A DNA stretch of 64,000 nucleotides from Rhodospirillales bacterium (lineage in GTDB: Bacteria; Pseudomonadota; Alphaproteobacteria; Kiloniellales; JACOMY01). The notes beneath the pieces were generated by a model. That model was not told the origin of the DNA and made no database searches. It was given only the letters and a program-made list of their open reading frames with translations. The stretch lies in the NCBI GenBank assembly GCA_014324045.1, contig JACOMY010000007.1:1-64000 (forward strand), read 5' to 3'. Both the position numbers and the translations under genes were made by a program. Of the stretch, positions 41,935 to 49,827 are shown piece after piece. The stretch's first letter is position 1. Each line of letters opens with the position of its first letter.

Positions 41935-42746
41935 GACAGGGACGCTGGCTCAAGGTCTATTCGTTGACCTATTTGGTCTTCATCTACGCACCGGTGCTGT
42001 TGCTTCCGATCTTCGCCTTCAACGACAGCGCCATCGTCGCCTTCCCGCTGACCGGCTTCACCACCAAGTGGTTCGAAGAGCTGTGGAGCGCCACGGTGAT
42101 GCACGAGGCCTTGTGGAACAGTCTCTACGTCGGCATCGCCACCGCAGTGCTATCCACGGTGTTCGGTACCTGTGCGGCCAGGGCCTCTACCCGCTTCGAC
42201 TTCCGCGGCAAGAAGGCGGCGATGGGCTTCATCATGCTGCCCCTGGTGCTGCCGGAGATCATCGTCGCCGTGGCACTGGTCGTGGTGCTGGTCCAAATGG
42301 GGATCTCGCTGTCGCTCTTCGCCGTGGTACTGGGTCATGTGCTGATCTGCACGCCCTTCTCCATCGCTATCCTGTCCTCTGCCTTCAACAATCTGGATCT
42401 AAGTCTGGAGGAGGCCTCGCTGGATCTGGGCGAGACCCCCTTCAGCACTTTCTTTCGCGTGACCTTGCCCTTGGTGGCGCCGGGTATCGTTTCCAGTCTT
42501 CTGATCTCCTTCACCATCTCGCTCGACGAGTTCATCATTGCCTTCTTCCTGACCGGCACCGACCCCACCCTGCCGGTCTATATCTGGAGCCAACTGCGCT
42601 TCACCGCCAAGCTGCCGGGGGTGGTGTCCTTGGGCTCGCTGTTGCTCTTGGCCTCGCTGATCCTGCTGTTGGCGGCCGAGTACTTCCGGCGACGGGCGAA
42701 CAAGAAGGCTGGCACCGAAGGCGACGGCACCGGAGGATTCCTGTGA
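41931..42746 (+). CDS. PotC-like ABC permease
   Basis: A 271-residue permease of the PotC type. LVFIYAPVLLLPIFAFNDS is the first helix and EEASLDLGETPFSTFFRVTL the coupling loop. The GTG start overlaps the preceding stop (GTGA), giving strict translational coupling with the PotB-like partner. The C-terminus ends in a short Lys/Gly-rich tail. Confidence 0.9.
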   Translation: MRQGRWLKVYSLTYLVFIYAPVLLLPIFAFNDSAIVAFPLTGFTTKWFEELWSATVMHEALWNSLYVGIATAVLSTVFGTCAARASTRFDFRGKKAAMGFIMLPLVLPEIIVAVALVVVLVQMGISLSLFAVVLGHVLICTPFSIAILSSAFNNLDLSLEEASLDLGETPFSTFFRVTLPLVAPGIVSSLLISFTISLDEFIIAFFLTGTDPTLPVYIWSQLRFTAKLPGVVSLGSLLLLASLILLLAAEYFRRRANKKAGTEGDGTGGFL

Positions 42747-43849
42747 GTTCGACACCATCTGCTGGGACCATCATCGACATCGAGCGGGTCGAGAAGCGCT
42801 TCGGCCAGGTTGCCGCCCTGAAGAAGGGGATCGACGCCAGAATCCGCGAGGGGGAGTTTTTCTCGCTACTGGGCCCGTCGGGCTGCGGCAAGACCACCCT
42901 GCTGCGGATGATCGCCGGCCTGGACGATCCGACCGTCGGCGAAATCCGCATCGACGGCAAGCCCATGAACGGCGTGCCGGCGAACCACCGCCCGACCAAC
43001 ATGGTGTTCCAGTCCTACGCCATCTTCCCGCATCTGAACGTCTTCGAGAACGTCTCCTACGGCCTGCGCAAACAGCGCCTGGTCAAGGCCGAGGTAGAAC
43101 GGCGGGTGGCCGAGGCCCTGGCAATGGTCTCGCTTTCCGGCTACGAGAAGCGCGCCTCGCACGCCATGTCCGGCGGTCAGCGCCAGCGCATCGCCCTGGC
43201 CCGCGCTCTGGTCTTGCGGCCGCGCGTGCTGTTGCTGGACGAGCCGCTGTCGGCACTGGACAAACAGCTGCGCGAGCAGATGCAGATCGAACTCCGCCAT
43301 CTGCAGCGCGAGGTCGGCATCACCTTCGTACTGGTCACCCACGACCAGAGCGAAGCCCTGACCATGTCGGACCGCATCGCCGTGATGTTCGAGGGCAACA
43401 TTGCCCAGCTAGACAGCCCCGAAATGCTCTACCGGCGCCCGATCAGCAAACGAGTGGCCTCCTTCATCGGCGTGATGAATTTCTTCCCGGCCTCGGTGAC
43501 CGGCGAGAGCGCCAAGGGCGTCGAGGCCGAGATCGCTGGGCTTGGCCCCATGACCGTGCCGAAGCAACAGGTCCCCAAGGACGTCACCGGCCGCGAGGTG
43601 ACAGCCGGCGTGCGGCCGGAGATGATGACGCTCCTCTTCGACGAGACCGAGACCGCCGAGCGCGAGGTCATGGCGGAGATCGACGACGTGGTCTACTATG
43701 GCGACATGTCCTACTACAGCCTCCGCCTGCCCGGCTGCGAGGAGCTGACGACGGTATCCATGCGCAACACCGCCGGCCGGCCGATCTTGAAGGAAGGCGG
43801 GAGCGTGCGCGTCGGCTGGGGACAGGAATCGGTGGTGCTGCTGTCTTAG
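42743..43849 (+). CDS. PotA-like ABC transporter ATPase
   Basis: A 368-residue ATPase: Walker A LLGPSGCGKTTLLRM, signature MSGGQRQRIALARALV, Walker B VLLLDEPLSALD, switch THDQSEALTMSDRIAVM, and a C-terminal TOBE domain (about residues 275-368). The GTG start at 42743 overlaps the permease stop (GTGA) with CGGAGG upstream. It completes the Rieske-transporter operon. Confidence 0.92.
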   Translation: MSSTPSAGTIIDIERVEKRFGQVAALKKGIDARIREGEFFSLLGPSGCGKTTLLRMIAGLDDPTVGEIRIDGKPMNGVPANHRPTNMVFQSYAIFPHLNVFENVSYGLRKQRLVKAEVERRVAEALAMVSLSGYEKRASHAMSGGQRQRIALARALVLRPRVLLLDEPLSALDKQLREQMQIELRHLQREVGITFVLVTHDQSEALTMSDRIAVMFEGNIAQLDSPEMLYRRPISKRVASFIGVMNFFPASVTGESAKGVEAEIAGLGPMTVPKQQVPKDVTGREVTAGVRPEMMTLLFDETETAEREVMAEIDDVVYYGDMSYYSLRLPGCEELTTVSMRNTAGRPILKEGGSVRVGWGQESVVLLS

Positions 43850-44075
43850 CAGCTGTTTGAGGTTACGCAGCGCCAGCCTTCACCCTATTTTTTGTAGGCA
43901 GCCGCGCAGCAGAGAGATTCTCAACGGTGTGGTAGCTGAAGATCGGCAGATAGTGGGCCGAATCGGCCGTGTCTGACAGCCTGACTTCGCGCTTGTCGAA
44001 GGCAGCGCCGATGCAGACGCAAGTCGCACTAAAGTCCCTCCCGATCCCCGCACCTACACGATGACGTAGGCCCCC

Positions 44076-45122
44076 TTGGAGAAGACCCAGGCCAATCCCT
44101 TTCTGGTGGAGATCACCCGCGGTCCGCTGGTCGAGAGCCGGCACCGCGCCGCTTATGCATTGGTCGACACCGGCGGCAAGATACAGCGCTCGGCCGGGGA
44201 TATCGAGCGGCCGGTCTATCCGCGCTCCGCCATCAAGGCGCTACAGGCCCTGCCGCTGATTGAGAGTGGCGCCGCCGCGGCCTACGGCCTTTCGCAGGCG
44301 GAGATCGCGCTGGCCTGCGCGAGCCACAAGGGCGAAGCCCGCCATGTTGACGCTGTGGCCGCTTGGCTGGCCCGCTTGGGGCTCGACGCGCGCGACCTCG
44401 CCTGCGGCGCCGCCGCGCCCTACGACCTTGACGCCCTGGCCGCGCTCTACCGTGGCGGCGGAGCGCCCTCGGCGTTGCACAACAACTGCTCGGGCAAGCA
44501 TGCCGGCATGCTGACCCAAGCGCTGCAGTTGAGGGCACCCACCAAAGGCTATCTGAAGATTCACCACCCGGTGCAGCAGCGTGTGCTTGGCCTGCTGGAG
44601 GCCATGACCAGCTTGGACCTCGGACGCGCACCGCACGGCATCGACGGTTGCGGCATCCCCACCATCGCCATGCCGCTGGGCCACCTGGCGCTGGCCATGG
44701 CCAGGCTGGGCAATCCCGACGACCAGCCCGACGGGCGGCAGGAAGCCTGCCAGCTGGTCCGCCAGGCGGTAGCGGCCGAACCCGCGATGTTGGGCGGCAG
44801 CGGCGACTTCGTCACCAAGGTCACCGGTGTCTTGGGACAACGCGCCTTGGTCAAGAACGGCGCCGAGGGTGTCTTCTGCGCCGCCTTCCCTACGCTGAGT
44901 CTGGGGTTGGCGCTCAAGATCGACGACGGCGCATCGCGTGCTGCAGAAGTTCTAATGGGGCGCATTCTGCTTGCACTGGGGCTGTTGACGGCGCAGGAGA
45001 CGGCAGATTTGGCGGACACCCTGGCGCCGCCGCTGATCAACCGTGCCGGCCTCACGGTCGGCGGGCAGCGGGCCCTGGGGCCGGAAGATTGGAGCATGGA
45101 GGCAGCAGGAAGCAACTCGTGA
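44076..45122 (+). CDS. Rhizobium-type L-asparaginase (ReAV class)
   Basis: A 348-residue class 3 asparaginase, a family with a Ser-Lys tandem fold unlike the E. coli enzymes. Ser51/Lys54 (YPRSAIKALQ), Ser83/Lys85 (CASHKGE), Cys138/Lys141 (NNCSGKHAG), and Asp190 with Cys192 (GIDGCGIP) each match the Rhizobium etli ReAV residues shifted by three (48/51, 80, 135/138, 187, 189, from memory). It should hydrolyse L-asparagine to aspartate and ammonia in the cytoplasm. The start is uncertain: I use TTG 44076 because no ATG fits the N-terminus. The next gene overlaps its stop with GTGA. Confidence 0.88.
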   Translation: MEKTQANPFLVEITRGPLVESRHRAAYALVDTGGKIQRSAGDIERPVYPRSAIKALQALPLIESGAAAAYGLSQAEIALACASHKGEARHVDAVAAWLARLGLDARDLACGAAAPYDLDALAALYRGGGAPSALHNNCSGKHAGMLTQALQLRAPTKGYLKIHHPVQQRVLGLLEAMTSLDLGRAPHGIDGCGIPTIAMPLGHLALAMARLGNPDDQPDGRQEACQLVRQAVAAEPAMLGGSGDFVTKVTGVLGQRALVKNGAEGVFCAAFPTLSLGLALKIDDGASRAAEVLMGRILLALGLLTAQETADLADTLAPPLINRAGLTVGGQRALGPEDWSMEAAGSNS

Positions 45123-46108
45123 GCACGATGCGGGCGATGATCTGCGCCGAGACGGGACGCGAAGCGAACCTGTCCTTGCACGAGATCGCTCGGCCGGACC
45201 CCGGTCCGGACGAGGTTCTGATCCGGGTACGGGTAGCCGGCGTGAACTTTGCCGATAGCCTTATGCTGGCCGGCCGCTATCAGGACAGGCCCGAGCCACC
45301 CTTCGCGCCTGGTCTGGAGGCGGCCGGCGAGGTCGCCGCGCTGGGCAGTACGGTCAAGGGCTGGAAGGAGGGCGACCGGGTCCTGGCGTTCCTCGATCAC
45401 GGCGGCTTCGCCGACTATGTCGTCGCCCGCGCCCAGGACTTGCACGCCATACCCTCCCCGGTCGACGACCCCACGGCGGCGGCTCTAGGTATCGCCTACG
45501 GCACCGCACACGGCAGCCTGGTATGGCGGGCCCGGCTGCAGCCGGAAGAGTGGCTGGCAGTCCATGGTGCCGCCGGCGGCACTGGCCTGGCTTCGGTGGA
45601 GGTCGGCAAGGCCCTAAATGCCCGCGTCATCGCCACCGCCGGCAGCCCGGAGAAGCTGGCCGTCGCGGCCACGCACGGCGCCGATGCCCTGATCGACTAC
45701 CGCAAGGAGGATCTGCGCGACCGCATCAAGGCCCTGACAGCGGGACAAGGCGCAGACGTGATCCTGGATCCGGTCGGCGGTGCGGTCTTCGAGGCCTCGC
45801 TGCGCGCGCTCGCCTTCGAAGGCCGGCTGCTGACCTTGGGTTTCGCCGGCGGCAGCATCCCGCAGGCGCCGGCCAACATCGTGATGGTCAAGAACATCTC
45901 GGTGGCCGGTTTCTATTGGGGCGCCTACCGCCGCCGCGCCCCGGCGCGGGTGGCGCAGCAGATGCGCGATCTCTTCGCCTGGCTCATGCAAGGGCGCCTG
46001 CAGCCGCTGGTCTCGCACCGCTTGCCGCTGGAGGAGGGTGCGGCGGCACTAGACCTGCTGCGCCGCCGTAAGGCGACCGGCAAGGTAGTGCTGGAGACCG
46101 GGGGATGA
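45119..46108 (+). CDS. NADPH:quinone oxidoreductase-like MDR enzyme
   Basis: A 329-residue zinc-free medium-chain dehydrogenase/reductase. RVRVAGVNFADSLMLAG, the nucleotide-binding AVHGAAGGTGLASVEVGKAL and VILDPVGGAVFEASLRAL are typical of quinone oxidoreductases and enoyl reductases. The structural-zinc Cys lobe and catalytic-zinc ligands are absent. The GTG start overlaps the asparaginase stop. The natural substrate cannot be told; the link to asparaginase is probably only transcriptional. Confidence 0.88.
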   Translation: MSTMRAMICAETGREANLSLHEIARPDPGPDEVLIRVRVAGVNFADSLMLAGRYQDRPEPPFAPGLEAAGEVAALGSTVKGWKEGDRVLAFLDHGGFADYVVARAQDLHAIPSPVDDPTAAALGIAYGTAHGSLVWRARLQPEEWLAVHGAAGGTGLASVEVGKALNARVIATAGSPEKLAVAATHGADALIDYRKEDLRDRIKALTAGQGADVILDPVGGAVFEASLRALAFEGRLLTLGFAGGSIPQAPANIVMVKNISVAGFYWGAYRRRAPARVAQQMRDLFAWLMQGRLQPLVSHRLPLEEGAAALDLLRRRKATGKVVLETGG

Positions 46109-46294
46109 GCATCGGCGCCCGCACAGCCGGCCTGTGGCGCCACGGAAGGCGGCCGGACAACCCTTCCCGCCCGGATCTCCGCCGCGATAATTACCGCTTG
46201 ACGGTCTAGGCACATAAAAACAAGCTTGCGAGGGTCGCCAACACCCCCTAAATGATCCAGCAGACGCTAACACAACCGAAAGGAGCAATCGGCT

Positions 46295-46726
46295 ATGGTC
46301 AGTAGTTTTCACGACCATGTAGTCCTTGATCGGACGGGCTCGCGTGGCAACTACCCTCCCGAATATCCCATGGTACTAGAATCCGACCGCAAGTGTGTCG
46401 TCGGCCATATCGAGCGCGTCGGAGATTGGGCTAGATTTGTCATTAAAGACAGTATCGTCGGCTTGACCACTTCCGATCCAACCTCAGCTGAGAAGTGCTG
46501 CGAGCAGCTTGAAGATGAGCTAATCCGCAAGCCTTATGCCGATGCACTCGCCCGCCCACTAAGGTCTCGGCTAGCCCGCGGCCGAAACAGGGAAGCTGAG
46601 GGTGTGTTTGTCGATGATAGAGCTTTGTCCCCGGGAGCTATGAGGAAGTTTGAGAATGTTGACTGGATATGTGAAGACTTTTGCATCTGCTTTGTTGGCT
46701 ACAGTGTATTTCGTTCAGCCTGTTAA
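46295..46726 (+). CDS. Unknown 143-aa protein in an accessory insert
   Basis: I do not recognise this protein. ATG at 46295 follows AGGAG at good spacing. The sequence has several Cys (CVVGH, KCCEQL and a Cys-rich C-terminus), no signal peptide and no membrane helix. Its last about 25 codons overlap the start of the secreted TagO-like gene in another frame, so either the overlap is real or this gene is truncated or frameshifted at its end. Base composition becomes AT-rich from here to 47215. Confidence 0.5.
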   Translation: MVSSFHDHVVLDRTGSRGNYPPEYPMVLESDRKCVVGHIERVGDWARFVIKDSIVGLTTSDPTSAEKCCEQLEDELIRKPYADALARPLRSRLARGRNREAEGVFVDDRALSPGAMRKFENVDWICEDFCICFVGYSVFRSAC

Positions 46727-47215
46727 TTCTCAAGAAGTTAGACTTGAAAATCAGATACAAAGATATTGGATCGATGGAAAAAGAGTTAGTGGCTGGTGGA
46801 CATTACATGATACTGAGGATCCTTTTGATGATAATATTAGGACAATCTTTAATTTCTCTGCTTTGAAAAAAATGAATATTATGTTTTAATTGTACAATGT
46901 TCAACAGAAAGAACCATTGGTGTTTTCGTAGCTGTAGGTAATTATCTTTTAGCTGGCACGGATGACCGAGTGAGTGTAAAATATAAATTTGACGATGGAG
47001 CAATTTTAAGTGAGAATTGGGTCTTAAATTCTGATAAAAAGATAACTTACCCTATTAGAGGAGATAGAATCTTTATTAAGAAAATGTTGAATTCTGAATC
47101 TGTTTACATTAGAGTTACGGAAAGGGATGGAGATCGGCATGATCTTGATATAGATCTTACTGGAGTAAAGGAAGCTGTGGATTTTGTAACAGAATTGTGC
47201 CCTATTGATGAATAA
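46656..47215 (+). CDS. TagO/VasI-like secreted protein split by a one-base shift
   Basis: The first half starts at ATG 46656 with GAGGAAG upstream, a signal peptide (YVKTFASALLATVYFVQP VNS) and WWTLHDTEDPFDDNIRT, then stops soon after a run of seven A near 46865. In the -1 frame the protein continues without a gap (EYYVLIVQCSTERTIGVFV), through VKYKFDDGAILSENW and YIRVTERDGDRHDLDIDLTG, to a stop at 47213. The combined protein of about 186 residues has the layout of TagO/VasI-type periplasmic proteins (Trp-rich start, paired Cys, RVTxxG...DLTG end). One more A in the homopolymer would restore the frame, so it is a simple indel, a read error, or transcriptional slippage. Strongly AT-rich, so probably acquired. 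Confidence 0.6.
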
Positions 47216-47237
47216 GAAGGAAATCCCGGACGGATCG

Positions 47238-48056
47238 ATGCAAAGCTGGGAGCTCGTTCGCTCATGCTTGCGGCAGTCGTTCGAACGGCAAGGTTCAAGC
47301 GTCGCGATCGATAAGGACGGTTATGTACCTAACCCCTGCGACAACCTGCTGCCCTGTGTGCACCTGAAGGACTTCGAGGCAGACCTTAAGCGCGGCGCCG
47401 GCAAGGAACTTGAGAAAAATTTTCGTGCCGTTCATTCGTCGTCGGCGCTTGCGGTGAACTGCTTCGCACCCTTTCGCCAACGGATTGCCGATCTTGCCCT
47501 CCCGGGGATAGCCGCCGGATTTGACTCTCTCCAGTTCGAGAGCGAGTGCCCCAGCGGTCTTGGCGGGCAGCCGCCCACCCTCGACGTCCTGCTCCGCGGC
47601 CGGCACGTCGTCGTGGCGATCGAGTCCAAGCTGACCGAGTTTCTCGGCGACTCCAAGAAGGCCGAATTTTCCCATGCCTATAGCCAAATCTGCGACGGGC
47701 GGCGGGAACAGCCCTACTTCCGGGCAATGCGCCGCCTGATGGACAACCCGGAAACCTACGTTCGGCTGGATGCGGCGCAGTTGATCAAGCATGCCTTCGG
47801 TCTGGAGTATAGATTCCCGAAGCTGCCGGTAACGCTCCTCTATCTGTTCTGGGAACCGGCAAACCCCGGGCGCGCCCCGGAATTCGCCCAGCATCGGAAA
47901 GAAATCGCGGACTTTACCAAACGGGTCGAGGGATCGAAGGTGGCCTTTAAATCCATGAGCTATCCGAAACTCTGGGAGGAGTGGAGATCGGGTGCCCAGG
48001 AGTGGCTATTCAAGCACCTCGATAACCTGGAGCAACGCTACCTGGTCGAGATTTAG
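47238..48056 (+). CDS. PD-(D/E)XK restriction-endonuclease-like protein
   Basis: A 272-residue protein with a restriction-type nuclease core: Glu101 (FES), Asp116 (PTLDVLLRG) and Glu129-x-Lys131 (VVVAIESKLTEF), spaced as in the PD-(D/E)XK superfamily. The preceding SSSALAVNCFAPFRQ is typical of an uncharacterised endonuclease-like family (PGN_0703 type, from memory). I start at ATG 47238 because the earlier ATG at 47208 lies inside the TagO-like gene and has no ribosome site. No methylase gene is visible, so it may be a solitary, DNA-damage or anti-phage nuclease. GC content returns to the local norm within this gene, unlike the preceding one. Confidence 0.7.
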   Translation: MQSWELVRSCLRQSFERQGSSVAIDKDGYVPNPCDNLLPCVHLKDFEADLKRGAGKELEKNFRAVHSSSALAVNCFAPFRQRIADLALPGIAAGFDSLQFESECPSGLGGQPPTLDVLLRGRHVVVAIESKLTEFLGDSKKAEFSHAYSQICDGRREQPYFRAMRRLMDNPETYVRLDAAQLIKHAFGLEYRFPKLPVTLLYLFWEPANPGRAPEFAQHRKEIADFTKRVEGSKVAFKSMSYPKLWEEWRSGAQEWLFKHLDNLEQRYLVEI

Positions 48057-48246
48057 CCCCGGCCGGGAGTTGCCGTCGAGCCGTAGCCTCCCGGCGGGGT
48101 TCGCTGCGCCGCAGGGGCAGCCACACAGCGGCCCACGAGACCCCGGCAGGCGCACCGGCGGCCACCTGCCGGAGATCCGGGACGGCGCCGGTGGGCCGAC
48201 GGTCCCCGTCGGCCGCCTGCAGCCCTTCGAGGGCCAGCGGCGCCGA

Positions 48247-49554
48247 TCACCCCAGGACGGAGAAGCTGCTCTCTTTATTGATTTCCCGCTTGCGGGAATA
48301 GAAGCCGACGTTCACCGTTCGCTCCAGATAGGGTAGGCGGTAATGCAAAGGGTCCGCGTCGTGGTCCTTGCCGTCTTCGCAGTAGGCGATCAGGGCGGCC
48401 ATCATCTTGCCGGCAATGGGCGCGTTCTTGTACTGATTGCCGCTGGTGCCGCAGGCCATGTAGAAGCCGGGCAGACTGGACTTGTCGTAGACCGGAATCC
48501 AGTCGGTTGAGGCGTCGTAGAGATCCACGACACCCTGCATCCGCGAGGGGATGCCCAGGCTGGGGACGCGCTGGCCGTAGCGCAGCGCCTGCACCCGCCA
48601 TTGCTCGGTGAAGTTACGGTCATAGTCGCGGTCGTCCTCGACCCAGATCGAGGGATCGCAGGGCGGATCTTCGGAGCCAATCAGGATGTGGTTGCCCTGT
48701 TCCGGACGGCAGTAACAGCCGATGTCGCTGTCGGAGACCACGAAACCCGCTTTCTCGAAGTCGAAGCCGACCGGCGAGGGCACATGCGCCACCTCTTGGC
48801 GCAGCGCCCTGGTCTCGATGGTCATGTCGCCGGTGACGCCGGCCAGGCCGTTGATGTGGGCGGAGGCAGGCCCGGCGACGTTGACCACCACCGGGGCATG
48901 GAGTACCTCTCCATCGGCCAGCTTTACGCCTTTGACTCGGCCGGCTTGGCTGAGGATCCCGGTCACCTCGGCCCCCATGCGGAAGTGCGCGCCCTTGCGT
49001 GCCGCCGCCGCGGCGATGTTCTCGGCGGAAAGGGCTGGATCGGTGACGTAGCCGCCGTTGGGCCAGAAGACGCCGCCCTTCAGCCGGCCGCCATTGCTCT
49101 CCCCGAAACTCTCGTCCTCGGGCCGCTTGGCCGGGGCGTAGCTCTGCAAGTCGTAGATCGGCAGGCGTTGGGCGATGGTCTCGGCGTCCCACTCCTCGAA
49201 GGGACAGGCCAAGGCCCGGGAATTCTCCATGTGCTTCTCAAGGAAGCTGTTGTGTTCGGTCTTCATCACCAAGCAGCCGGTCTCCAGGAAGCGGGCCAAG
49301 ATCTCCCCCTCCGGGGCTTCCAGATAGTCGGCGTAATCGCGCCAATAGTGATAGCCTTCATAGGCCATGGCGGTGCCGTCCAGAGTGGAGTAGTGCATGC
49401 GGATAATCGCGCAGGAACCCGAGGTCGAGCCGTGCCCGGCCTGGCGGTTGCGATCGACCGAGAGCGTCTTCCAGCCTTGCTTGGCCAGCTCGTAGGCCAC
49501 TGCAGCGCCGATCACGCCGGCCCCGATGACGATGGCGTCTGCCGTGTCAGTCAT
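48247..49554 (-). CDS. FAD-dependent oxidoreductase, sarcosine-oxidase-beta-like
   Basis: A 435-residue DAO-family flavoenzyme. N-terminal IVIGAGVIGAAVAYELAKQG, then STSGSCAIIRMHYST, the mid-domain AAAAARKGAHFRMGAEVTGI, and a C-terminal FAD block DWIPVYDKSSLPGFYMACG, GTSGNQYKNAPIAGKMM. The arrangement recalls the sarcosine/glycine-oxidising SoxB family, but the His-FAD linkage is not obvious. Together with the adjacent GcvT-fused dehydrogenase it suggests N-methyl amino acid oxidation. Its start overlaps a small upstream ORF by four bases (ATGA). Confidence 0.82.
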   Translation of the reverse strand: MTDTADAIVIGAGVIGAAVAYELAKQGWKTLSVDRNRQAGHGSTSGSCAIIRMHYSTLDGTAMAYEGYHYWRDYADYLEAPEGEILARFLETGCLVMKTEHNSFLEKHMENSRALACPFEEWDAETIAQRLPIYDLQSYAPAKRPEDESFGESNGGRLKGGVFWPNGGYVTDPALSAENIAAAAARKGAHFRMGAEVTGILSQAGRVKGVKLADGEVLHAPVVVNVAGPASAHINGLAGVTGDMTIETRALRQEVAHVPSPVGFDFEKAGFVVSDSDIGCYCRPEQGNHILIGSEDPPCDPSIWVEDDRDYDRNFTEQWRVQALRYGQRVPSLGIPSRMQGVVDLYDASTDWIPVYDKSSLPGFYMACGTSGNQYKNAPIAGKMMAALIAYCEDGKDHDADPLHYRLPYLERTVNVGFYSRKREINKESSFSVLG

Positions 49555-49709
49555 GTCTTGTCTCTCCCGTTACCGTCTGGAAGCGGGCGGACAGGCACTG
49601 CGCTGCCCGCCTGCGGCCAAGCGTTGAAGTCTGCGACCGATCTTGGGTTCGGCTGCTTGCCGGTGAAGCCTTCCAGGTAGCCCGGAATCGAGGCGATGCA
49701 GGTCTCCAT
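49551..49709 (-). CDS. Possible 52-aa protein between two flavoenzymes
   Basis: A frame starting METCIASIPGYLEGF and ending at a TGA that overlaps the start of the downstream flavoenzyme (ATGA). The composition (SIPGYLEGFTGKQPNPRSV) is protein-like and the stop-start coupling is typical of this operon. No ribosome site is obvious, and no family is recognised. It may be a real small protein or, with the 32-codon ORF just upstream, the second half of one broken gene. Confidence 0.4.
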   Translation of the reverse strand: METCIASIPGYLEGFTGKQPNPRSVADFNAWPQAGSAVPVRPLPDGNGRDKT

Positions 49710-49728
49710 CGGTTCCTGTAACTTCGGC

Positions 49729-49827
49729 CTAGCAACCGATCTGCATGTAGTAGAGGATGCGGGCCCGTACGAAAGCCGCGTCCCCGTCTTCGCCGTAGGC
49801 TGCGCCGGTCTCCTCCGTCAGTCTCAT
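49729..49827 (-). CDS. Possible 32-aa ORF overlapping the end of the GcvT-fused enzyme
   Basis: ATG at 49827 overlaps the stop of the large flavoenzyme (ATGA). The frame MRLTEETGAAYGEDGDAAFV continues ARILYYMQIGC and stops. It looks protein-like but is very short. A frameshift between it and the 52-codon ORF would give one protein of about 90 residues. Function unknown. Confidence 0.35.
   Translation of the reverse strand: MRLTEETGAAYGEDGDAAFVRARILYYMQIGC

Noticed and set aside
43866..44144. 93-codon minus-strand frame upstream of the asparaginase gene
   Set aside because: It overlaps the asparaginase start, has no ribosome site and no family I recognise; the tail reads protein-like but is not enough to call a gene.
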